This document shows positions 14,268-23,800 of a stretch of 34,057 bases of DNA, one piece after another. Each line of letters begins with the position of its first letter. Within the stretch, counting starts at the first letter, position 1. The notes below the pieces were generated by a model. The model was not told where the DNA came from and searched no databases. It was given only the letters and a program-made list of their open reading frames with translations. The DNA comes from Parcubacteria group bacterium GW2011_GWF2_45_11. GTDB taxonomy: Bacteria; Patescibacteriota; Patescibacteriia; UBA1558; UBA10009. The DNA lies in the NCBI GenBank assembly GCA_001001205.1, contig LCKE01000025.1, positions 1 to 34,057 of the forward strand, in the 5' to 3' direction. Both the position numbers and the translations under genes were made by a program.

Positions 14268-15650
14268 TTAAACACCCTCCTCCGGCACCGTTGGCTCAGT
14301 AGAAGTTGAAGCTGCCTCGGCCGCCGGCGGTTCCGCTGAATCAACAAAAATGAAAGTTTTAAGAAACAGCTGGTAAGTGCTGTAAAAATTCATTTGGGCG
14401 GCGGCGCCGATATTATAAGTAATGATGTAAATATTAGAACCCACGCCCAAATAGGTGGTTAAACCGTTAGGCGACTGCACCGCCGGCAAATTATCAACTA
14501 AAAGAGTATTAAGATTTTTAGCCACTGCGGCCTCGTTTTGTTCCAGGTACCAGTTATAAGCCGAAAGGCCCAAGGGATTAGGTTGAATCATAATTTCCAC
14601 AAATTCGCCGATAGCGGAATTAAAAATAATCTCTTTATTATCACCGGCAAAAGGCCTGGCCGTCCAGGTAGCGGGATAAAACAGGGAATAATGATACTCG
14701 CTGTTTTTATAAACATTTATTAAACCGGAATCAAATAATCTGGCGCCGCCGCCTTTAGTTGGATCGTATAATGACAAAATTTCGTTTAAATCCTCATAAC
14801 CGTCGCCGTCGGTATCCCTTAAAGCGGAATCTGTCTGATATAAATTCTCTTCAACGTCGGTTAAAAGATCGCCATCCGCATCCTGACCAATGGCCGGTGG
14901 TACGTCTGCCAAAGGCGTCTTCGGCAAATCCGGCAAATTGGCATCAGGCGGGACGCTGACACCCTCTGTTTCGGCTGGTATAACGCCGGACGAGCTTAAC
15001 TGATACTTGCCGGGCTCTAAAACTAAATTACCCAAAGTGCCGCCCGACTCAAGGGCGAAAGTGAAAATAAAATCTGATTTATCATCATTGGTTGAATAAG
15101 CATAGGCTTCGCCGTCCAGAGCGGGATTCTCAGGCACAATATTCAAATAATCCCTGAGCAGGGTGCTTAAAGCGCTGGGATAAACGCCCTGCTGGTCAAA
15201 ATACATATTCAAAGCGGAACGAACGTCAAAAACATCCGTTAAACGTTGCTGATCGCGGCGCGCGGGGGTGTTGGTATCCTGATTAACGTTATTATTGGAG
15301 TTGCTGTTAACGTTATCATTAACATTGCCATTAGCAGGCGGAGTTATGTTGGTATTCTCCGCCGGGTTGGTCACAACCGGCCGGACAACAATCTCGGCCT
15401 GCTTTTGCCCGCTTAAAAAAATAACCACCGCGGCGATGACTGCCCCTAAAACGATAAAAATAACAATGCTTAAAATAACCCAGCTGATCCGGCCTTTCTT
15501 TTTAGGGACCCGGCCGGGCTGTAAAAATTTAGCTGGCATGGTATGAACATCGGTCCCCGGTATATCCTCGGCCAAAGTTTCCTCGTTTTCGCCTTCCACT
15601 TGATAGTTTGCCAAAATAGGATCTTCCTCTTTTTCGGTAGGAGTGAACAT
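14268..15650 (-). CDS. Single-pass membrane protein with pilin-like and TSP3 calcium-repeat domains
   Basis: A 460-residue protein that I cannot name. An acidic cytoplasmic N-terminus (about 1-46) is followed by a membrane helix (about 56-80), an Asn-rich linker (92-126) and a region starting R-R-D-Q-Q-R-L-T-D with D-V-R-S-A-L-N-M-Y-F (about 130-200). That region resembles the post-helix part of type II secretion/type IV pilin-like pseudopilins. Then come two thrombospondin type 3-like calcium loops (D-A-D-G-D-L-L-T-D and D-T-D-G-D-G-Y-E-D, about 256-290). The last 170 residues include a Tyr-rich segment (Y-H-Y-S-L-F-Y-P) seen in PsbP-like lipoproteins. The ATG at 15650 is chosen over an in-frame TTG at 15656. 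Same strand and neighbourhood as the surface block; a role in surface architecture is inferred. Confidence 0.8.
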   Translation of the reverse strand: MFTPTEKEEDPILANYQVEGENEETLAEDIPGTDVHTMPAKFLQPGRVPKKKGRISWVILSIVIFIVLGAVIAAVVIFLSGQKQAEIVVRPVVTNPAENTNITPPANGNVNDNVNSNSNNNVNQDTNTPARRDQQRLTDVFDVRSALNMYFDQQGVYPSALSTLLRDYLNIVPENPALDGEAYAYSTNDDKSDFIFTFALESGGTLGNLVLEPGKYQLSSSGVIPAETEGVSVPPDANLPDLPKTPLADVPPAIGQDADGDLLTDVEENLYQTDSALRDTDGDGYEDLNEILSLYDPTKGGGARLFDSGLINVYKNSEYHYSLFYPATWTARPFAGDNKEIIFNSAIGEFVEIMIQPNPLGLSAYNWYLEQNEAAVAKNLNTLLVDNLPAVQSPNGLTTYLGVGSNIYIITYNIGAAAQMNFYSTYQLFLKTFIFVDSAEPPAAEAASTSTEPTVPEEGV

Positions 15651-15987
15651 AGTCAATATTTTTTATTTTCAATTATCCGTGATGTGTTTAACCAATAATA
15701 TAATCACGAAGCATGTCACGCGTATCATGTAGCATTTTTCCAACCCCCCCCCTAACTCGCCACGCTTAGCCGACGCCGCCTCCAGGCGAACGAGCCATCA
15801 GCGTGTCCGTGGATTATTTAGCGGCCTCTTCGCGTATCATTATTTTTATTTTAAATTTATTTGGGCTAAAGCAAGAATTATTATCTCATCAAGGGATTAA
15901 AATAACAAGAGGAGAATATCTGAAATTCATCCGGTAGCCCCTGAAGTTACGTAAACATGCTTCAGGGTGGCGATCAGGTTGCCGGAT
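15651..15987. other. Gene-free interval with poly-G tract and a hairpin
   Basis: No gene was seen in these 337 bases. On the minus strand there is a run of nine G (15752-15744) about 100 bases upstream of the membrane protein start at 15650, in a GC-rich patch that contrasts with AT-rich flanks. At the right end CCCTGAAG (15939-15946) and CTTCAGGG (15960-15967) form an 8-bp stem inside a longer ATCCGG/CCGGAT pairing (15929-15934 with 15982-15987). This overlaps the end of the gene stopping at 15988 and may be its transcript end or a processing hairpin. Confidence 0.55.
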
Positions 15988-17001
15988 TTATTCTTCAAAA
16001 TTCAAATCCAGTAATTTTCCCGGTCCTAGGGGGTTATAGCCGGCATCAACCTCGGCGCCGTCCAGGTAGCCGTCATTATCCGAATCGGGATTTAAAGGAT
16101 TGGTATGCCAAACTTTGACTTCCTCGCGGTCAAACAGGCCGTCGCCGTCGGAATCCGGTTCAAAAGGATCGGTGCCATAGCTCTCTTCTTCCTCATCGCT
16201 TAAGCCGTCCTTATCCGAATCCTTGCCGGACTGGGAAGTTAAGCATTCTGCTGGCAAGGCGCAGCCATTTTCGTCATAACTTGTTACAATCTCGCCAGCG
16301 GGACAAAAATCCGGCGCCGGAGCTGTTAATTGAGGGCAATCCGGTTCAGCATTGGTATTTTCGTCAATTACCTCAGGATCATCCTCTTGGCCTAAATTTA
16401 AATTGGCTTCTTCGGGCTGTTGATTGACATTGGCAGGCAACAAATTTTCCGGATTAACCTCGGGCGATTGACCGGCTAAGCCGCCAAAAAATTTACTGTA
16501 AGCGTAATAACCGGCCGCCCCCAAAACCAGGACAACAATCAAAACAATCAGCCAAATCTTTTTGCCGCCGGAACCATGATCTGATGCAAGATCGTCGGGC
16601 AGTTCGGTTAAAGGCCTGAGCGGCCCAGCCGGCGGCGGCGTGGATTTAGAGCCGACCGCTTCCAAAGTGGGAATATTATCGGTTTCTCTGAACATATCCT
16701 CCGCGTGGTTGACCTTTGGCAGATCGGGCAATTCCAAACCCGGAGGCGTGGCTCCTGGGCGGGCATTAGTGGCGCCGTCAAAGGATTTTGGTTCAGGCGT
16801 CCTTGGGCTTGCCTGGGATAGTTTAGGCATAACCGTGGGTTCGGGATCCTGAGGCAAACCAGCCGGCGCTAGTGATTCATTCTGATTAACTGAATAAACC
16901 GGCCGAGGTCCTGACGAACCAACCGGCTTGATGTCATCCAGGGAATTAAGGGGATTTGATTGACCCGGCGCTTTGCCGGGAGCATTTTGATCGTCAAACA
17001 T
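15988..17001 (-). CDS. Proline-rich single-pass membrane protein with TSP3 calcium repeats
   Basis: A 337-residue protein, family not named. Residues 1-145 are Pro/Asp-rich, low-complexity and probably cytoplasmic. A membrane helix lies at 148-168. The outer part has an acidic Asn-rich linker (175-220), a four-cysteine segment (Cys222, 233, 247, 253) and three thrombospondin type 3-like calcium loops: D-S-D-K-D-G-L-S-D (261-269), D-S-D-G-D-G-L-F-D (283-291) and D-S-D-N-D-G-Y-L-D (306-314). The layout copies its downstream neighbour (tail, helix, Asn-rich linker, calcium loops), so the two are likely functional partners. It sits between the cysteine-repeat lipoprotein and the poly-G interval. 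Confidence 0.8.
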   Translation of the reverse strand: MFDDQNAPGKAPGQSNPLNSLDDIKPVGSSGPRPVYSVNQNESLAPAGLPQDPEPTVMPKLSQASPRTPEPKSFDGATNARPGATPPGLELPDLPKVNHAEDMFRETDNIPTLEAVGSKSTPPPAGPLRPLTELPDDLASDHGSGGKKIWLIVLIVVLVLGAAGYYAYSKFFGGLAGQSPEVNPENLLPANVNQQPEEANLNLGQEDDPEVIDENTNAEPDCPQLTAPAPDFCPAGEIVTSYDENGCALPAECLTSQSGKDSDKDGLSDEEEESYGTDPFEPDSDGDGLFDREEVKVWHTNPLNPDSDNDGYLDGAEVDAGYNPLGPGKLLDLNFEE

Positions 17002-17067
17002 AGCGCTATAATTAAAATTTATAATTGAAATTTATAATTTACCTGTTCAACCTCTCATGATTATAAC

Positions 17068-17835
17068 TTAAGGTAACTCGGAAAAACATGACAGCTTATA
17101 ATTGTCTAAGGGTACTTGATCACACAAAGCTGAATTATTAGACTGTCTGGCCTGATTGGAAAAAATAATGCTGTAGCATTCATCAACCAGATTATTGTTC
17201 TGTATGTATGACAAATCACAATAACTCAAATCGTTATGATTAGTCATCACGCCGGATCGGCAATCACTTTTTCTGGTCTCGCTATTAATGTTATCACACA
17301 GGGCGATATTGTCATTATTCAGGGCTGAGACGTGACTGACCAAATCAACGCAACCAGACTTAGCGGCTTGGTTTTGAATCAAGTCGCAATATTTTAAATC
17401 ATTTCTGGAGTAAGCAAAATTTTCATAACACTTATCTTGCTGGCCAGATAACTGACTGCACAAATCAGGATTATCTAAAATAAAAACCTGCTGCAACTGG
17501 ACCCTGTCTAAACATTCCGTAGAATCTGGCTCAGCGCAAACTCTCTGGACTCTGTTTAAATAGGCCGCATTATCTGTTTGTTCCAATGTTAGCAAATCCT
17601 GATCGGACAAATTATCCAAAATCGTCGGCGGCTCCATCAACTGATCAGCATTTTTAATAACTGACTGATCATTGGTCTTGCTCCGGGAAGTTGGCAGATT
17701 AGCCATGTTGTCTGATTCTGCCTGATTCGGCACCATTGTCTGCTCGGCTGTCTGGTTAGCCTTAAAACAACCGGTTAAAATTAAAGGTAAAATGACTAAC
17801 GACACCAAAAATTTTATTTTTTTTATTGATGGCAT
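17068..17835 (-). CDS. Lipoprotein with repeated cysteine-pair units
   Basis: A 255-residue exported protein. A lipobox L-I-L-T-G-C places the lipidated Cys at 23 after a hydrophobic signal sequence. After a Ser/Asn/Gln-rich linker (24-85), the C-terminal 170 residues are a tandem of short helical units of roughly 30-40 residues. Each has an N-x-x-L-C or L-x-Y-C start and a second Cys 7-14 residues later, with recurring Asn-Asp before L-x-x-C. At least five such pairs are visible. Even cysteine number and exported location suggest stacked disulfide-bonded helices, loosely like Sel1-type solenoids. I do not recognise the family. It begins six bases after the giant surface-protein gene, strongly suggesting co-expression and perhaps an anchoring or assembly role. 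Confidence 0.8.
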   Translation of the reverse strand: MPSIKKIKFLVSLVILPLILTGCFKANQTAEQTMVPNQAESDNMANLPTSRSKTNDQSVIKNADQLMEPPTILDNLSDQDLLTLEQTDNAAYLNRVQRVCAEPDSTECLDRVQLQQVFILDNPDLCSQLSGQQDKCYENFAYSRNDLKYCDLIQNQAAKSGCVDLVSHVSALNNDNIALCDNINSETRKSDCRSGVMTNHNDLSYCDLSYIQNNNLVDECYSIIFSNQARQSNNSALCDQVPLDNYKLSCFSELP

Positions 17836-17841
17836 AATAAA

Positions 17842-20800
17842 TTAATCCGCCGGGGTAGTTAGCGGCTCAAAATTAGAGTTGCCCACAAACGGCCAATGAC
17901 TCCAGGGACAATAATAATATCTAGGATTAGATAAAATTATCTGAGCGTCAGGCCCGCCGCTAAAGTTTATTTCGATAGTGCCGGTGTTGTTAGCACCCTG
18001 CTGACAAACAGTATTGGTATTGCCACTCGGATTTTCCTGCAAATCAATAATAAAATCGGTAACTAAATTATTAACCGGAGTTACAATACCTTGACTAATA
18101 TCATTATATTTCAAAGCTACTTCATCTACCGGAATAGCCCCGGCAATGGCCTGATACATTGAATTAAGTTGAGCGGCATTTAAAGTAGCGTAAGCCCTGT
18201 TAAAAACATCATTCTCATTTTGCCATTCGCAATCAATACCGCAGCCAGACTGGCCGTCGCAGTCCTCAAATTGAGCGTAATTTACAGTAGCGCACTGGGT
18301 AACACCGTCACCGCATGTGCCATTAGTGGCATCCCGACAAATATTACCACCGCAAGTACAGTTGGATGGCACTTGTTCGGCTTTACTAGACAAACCATTC
18401 ATATAAGCAATTAAAAGGTTATCATTGGTTAAAGCGACCGTAAAAATGTCAAAGCCATTGTTTCTCAAAGCGTCTGCTTCATCCAAAGCCTCATGGTCGT
18501 TACTAAAGTTGCCATCTGTCATAAATATAACAATTTTATTCTGCACTCCTCCCCAATCCAAATCAGAGGTAATGGAGCCAAAAGCCTGATCATGCCAAGT
18601 GTTACCTAAAGTATTGGAATAAGCATTAACAAAATCTTTTAGCTCTGATTTTTCATCCAAACCTCTAAAATCTGAATCCAGACTGACGATATCACCATAC
18701 GAGATCAGCGCCACCTGAGCCGAAGGGTTGGTATCAAACAGGGTATCCAAAGCGTTACCCGTACCGGCGATAGCTGTTTTAAGCATTTGCATCGTAGAAC
18801 TTGGGCCTGATCCCATGCTACCTGACCTGTCCGAGACAAAGACTATGCCTGTGGAAGCGCCGCCCACATTATCTATTGCCATATCCACCAGCAAATTACC
18901 ACTCAGCTTACATGATGGCAAAGTGACCGAAGTGCTTTCCCCGGCATGCAGAGTCACCGGCCAGTTATCAAAATCATTATCCTCAATCACAAAATGATCC
19001 AAATACCCCCAATCAGCTTCACCGTTAATGAGATCACGGGTACAATGCCAGTCCATGGAACAAGCCGCGTCACCGCAAATAGCCGTACCATAATCGGCCG
19101 GCAGAGAGGTATTTAAATTATAACCTTCAACCAAATCACGGTTAGCCTGGGTGTTAAGCTGATCGGGTTCAGGGCAGGCCAAGCCGCACTCGCCGCAGTC
19201 GGTAACGCTGGTGTTTAAATTGGATTCGCAAGCACTATCGCCGTCGCAATCCGCCCACGGCGGCTGCAAACAGCTATAAGCGCAACTGCCGACGTTACAG
19301 GCGGTGCCGGTTTGCGCCGGACCGGAATGGATGACCTCGTCAACGTAAAACTCGGCGGCGCCATCAAAAGAATAAACGAATATTTCGGCGGAGTTATAAC
19401 CGTTGGCGCCGCCGGCGCTATTACTGGTGGCCAGCCGGTTCTCCAGTTTAAACCAGCCGGTTTGGCCCGCGGGCGAAACCCAATCGCTTTGCGGCAAACG
19501 GTCGGTGCCCCAAAAAGTTAAAGCCGCTCTGCCGCTGACCACGTAAACCCAGACCGAAAGATCATAAGTTGTTAAAGGCTCATAAGAAACATCCTGCCAA
19601 ATACCCTGACTGCCTCCAGTTGCGGTAATATGCACGGAATAACTGCCATCATGAACGTGCTGGCTGACAATTTCATAAGCAGCTGGGGGGGCTGGGTTGA
19701 CGGTTAGTTGCCAGGGACTTAAATAACCCGTTTCAAATGAAGTATTGGCAATAAACTGCAATGGGCTTAGGCAACTGTTACCGCAAAAGCCGCAGTTATT
19801 GGCATCGTTTAAATAATTGGTTTCACAATCGGCCGGAGGATTTTCACAATTCAGATAATCGCTATAAGGATCGCAGGCATAACCGCAACTGCCGGAAACG
19901 CAGCTGACAATGGTGTAATCGCTATACAAAGGATCAAATTCGGCTCTACAATCATTACCACAGGCACTGCAGTTCTCGGGATCAGAAGAAATCTGAACTT
20001 CACAGCCGTCATCATCATCATTAAAAAGATCACAGGCGCTAAAGCCGTCCTCACAGCCTGTCACCTGGCAGCTGTTGCTGCAAACGGTATTCGGCGGGCG
20101 GTTAGCCCCGTCGCACTCTTCGCCGGGTTCAATGGTGCCGTTGCCGCAACTGCCGGTATAAGGCGCGCCGCCGCCGGTACAATAAACGCGGCACTGTTCG
20201 TTATGATCTGCCGGCCGGCAAGCCGGATTACCACTAGCGCAATCCCAGGCTCCCAGACCGTTGGCACCATCACACTCTTCGCCATAATTAATATCCACCG
20301 TCCCGTTGCCGCAGTAGCCGCCCAAATCTTCGCAGGCCAAACTGCAATCATATTGATTGTTGAGGTTGTTACCCAAGCCAAAGCCCTGGGCGCCGATGGG
20401 CGCCGAAGTGTCACAGCCTTCGCCAGCATCAACCAAACCGTTACCGCAGTAGCCGCCGCAATAAGCCGGATATTCGCCCACGGGCTCAAACCACTGGCAG
20501 TTATCCTGGCAGCCTAAAATCTGCGGATTAGCCCAATCATAGCCCAAGGGGCACCAATTATGATGCTGGCCGGGCTCGCATTCTTCCGTTGGCGGTTCTA
20601 CCACGCCATTGCCGCAGGCCTGGCCGATAACCGTTTGGTCACAGCCTGCTACCTGGTCCGGGCTTAAAATCAAATGATCGGTATTTAAGAAAACGTAGCC
20701 GCTGTTATTCTGCGGCTGCCAAACCTCAGCCACCCCCCCCCCGGCGTAAGGCATTTCCATTTTGGCGGATAAAAAGTAAGTCGGCACGCCGTTAGTTAAA

Positions 20801-23800
20801 GGCCCGTCCTGATCCAGCTGATATTGATAGCGGTAAAAATAAGAGGCGGCATCGCAGGCAAAAGCTCCCTGCTCGTTATTAGCGGAAGGGTTCCAACAGG
20901 TGTTAGGATCATAGCCGCAAGCGGCATCCTGAGGAACCAAAGAGACATCGTCAATATAAAACTCGTTACCGGTAGCCGTACTGTAAGTTAAGACACTGAT
21001 TGCCTGATCCGGCGATTCATCATTGGTATCAATTTCCGTTTGCAATTGATACCAGCCCGTCTGATCAGCCGGAGTGGCAACGCTGACGTTATCACCGTAT
21101 TTTAATTGCGCCTGGCCGGAAACTACGTAAATCCAGGCTGAAAGGTTATATAAAGAATCTTCCGCCAAACTAACCGGTTGGCTAACGCCCGCGCCGGCAG
21201 TATTACTATACAGAATCTGCAATGATTGTTCTCCGGACTTGATATAATCAGCCTCGGCGTTAATGATCCGGCTGGCTCCGCCCTCGGCTGTCCAACTCAG
21301 AATATCACTTTCAAAGCCGGGGTTGATTAAATTAACGGTACAGGCCAAACAGCCGTTAAAATTATTAAGCGGATCAACGGGCAAATCAGTACCCACGGCT
21401 TGGCCTAAAGTCTGGTTCCAGGACGGCCATTTGGAGGTGCTCATGCCAGGCAAATAACTGCCGGCCGCCAAGCTGGGATAATTACTTCTTAAAACAATAC
21501 TGTCAACAAAAAATTCGGCCGGCCCTTCATGAGATCTGAGATAAAGTCCGTTATCATAACCGTTGGCTTCAAGAGCGGCGCCGATAGTTTGTAAAACATT
21601 ATGGAGCTGAATCCAGCCGGTATAATTTAGCGGGCTATACCAGCCGCCATGATCATTGCCGTAAAAAGTCAGCTGGACTTGGCCGGAAACAACGTAAACC
21701 CAAGCCGACATATCATAATTGGTATTTGGTTCCAAAAGCATCATTTGATAAATACCTTCAGTATCAGCGTCAGCGGTGATATGCAATGATTTGCTCCCAC
21801 GTTTAACTCCGGTAAAATCTGTATTAACCTCAACTACAGGGGTATTTTCAATCTGCCAGTTATCTAGCCCTTGTTCAAAATCGTTATTTTGAATTTTGTC
21901 CTGATGACTCAGGCTGTATTGATCAAGACTTTCCTGCATGGTTGAAAGGCCGGCCAGGCGTTCAAGATCGTTGGTAATATAATCCTTAAAATAAGGATCC
22001 TGAACATTAGTATTAAATTCCAAATTTTCCGCTAACCGGTTAAAGATATCAAGAGTGGTCTGGCTGGCGCCCGAATTGTAGGAAATCAGAAAAACATTGG
22101 TATAGGCCTGAGTAACATTATCGCCGCCGTCAAGGTTAATGGTGGTGCCGGCCACGTAAACGGTCCGGCCGTCCTGAATGGCCGGATAACCGTCTATGGT
22201 CAAATTGGCTAAGGCGCCCTGCTGAGCAACGGGAATATTCTTTTTATACCAGTCGGCCGGGCTTAAATGATAATAATTGCTGTAAACCCTTAAACCGATA
22301 ATATCGTCGGAGACGGCAACGGGTATTAAATATTCTTTAAGCAAATCATCCTGCGGCCCGTCATAAGCATTGCCGGCGCTTGAGGTAATGACCCAGCCGT
22401 CGCTCCCCACCTGGCCTAAGTCGGCGCCTTCATAAATGGCGGGCAAATCATCCTGCGTGCCATAATCACCGTTATCGCGGCAGTAATGCAAAGCAAACTT
22501 AAAACCCGTATGGGGATTATTTTCGTCATAATACCTTAAATCAGCATTTTGATTATAAGACGGCCAGGGATTTTCGCATAACTCAACCACGGCTACGCCC
22601 GCATCGGACAAATTCTCGCGGTTATACCAGGGCGGGAAAACCGCCTGGGCGGTAATATCAGTTTCGCCGTTATTGTTAGCCGCCAAAACGACCGAGGAAT
22701 CATTGGCAAAATCGGCGCAGTCGGGATAATAATCCTCAAAAACAGAACAATCGGCCGTCAGGGCGATACCGGTATCTTTGGAACTCCACTGCCAGTCCCA
22801 TTCATAAACACCCGGGATTGGACTTAAAGCCTGGCTACCCTGCGGCGCGCTGGCATAGCCGGTCGCCTGATAAACTTTATCAACATCGCCAAACTGATCG
22901 TAATCTTCACCCTCATAAAGATTATCAGCCGGATTATCATGGCTAGAAGTAAAGGTCCAGCGGTTATCGCCCGTTTGCGCGTTGGCGGTTACGGCCACAA
23001 AACTCAACTCGCACACATCCTCGCCGGTGCCGAAATAATAAGCATAATTATCCCCGTTGTTCGGATTAACCAACTCCAAACCGTTAAGGCTCTTAAGGCC
23101 GTCAGCGCCGCCTAAAACCAAAACCCTGATCAAGGCCTCAGCCGGCAAAGGCCTGGTTAAGTTAAACCTGGCTTGAGCGGTCCCGGCAACATGGCTGAGC
23201 GCCCAATCGCCGTAACCGCTTACAGGACACCAGTAGCCGCTGGCGGGCAGGATAAAAATTTCTATTACCTCATTAGCGGCATACGCCCGGCCTAAAAATC
23301 TGTTAAAAAGGTTGCCGAATAAATCCGGCATAAAATTATTGATAAAGCGGGCAATCAACGTTCTGAAAATAAGGGTTTTGCCGGACAAAGGCGATTGGCT
23401 GTCAGACAAAGCAATCTGCTCGCAAACGCCGCTTAAAGGCAACTGAGCCGTCTGCCAGGCGGGCATATAGCCACGGTCAGTCTGGCTCAAAGTATTATTA
23501 TTTTGGGAGCTGTCCTCAAGCTGGTTGCCGTTGCCTTCATTCATTTCCCAAGCGGCAATCAAAGACGCCTGCAACTGACCCCCAACGCCGAGCGGTTCAT
23601 TAGACTGCTCCTGAATCAAACCGCTGATATTCAGCGGCAAGCCCACGGCAAATTTATATAACCGGAACGAGGCCAAAGAACCGTTAAAAGATGTCGGTCC
23701 GGGTCCGTAAGCGCCAAGACCGGCGTCTTCATTATTGGATAAATCGCCCACGGAACTGATGATAGCGGACGAATCATCAACCTGACCGTCAATATAAAAT

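Noticed and set aside
20061-20517. Overlapping ORFs of 142 and 104 residues within the cysteine-rich part of the giant gene
   Set aside because: They are out-of-frame shadows: the main frame carries clear C-G-N-G repeats and the shadows are low-complexity Ala/Ile/Val-rich.
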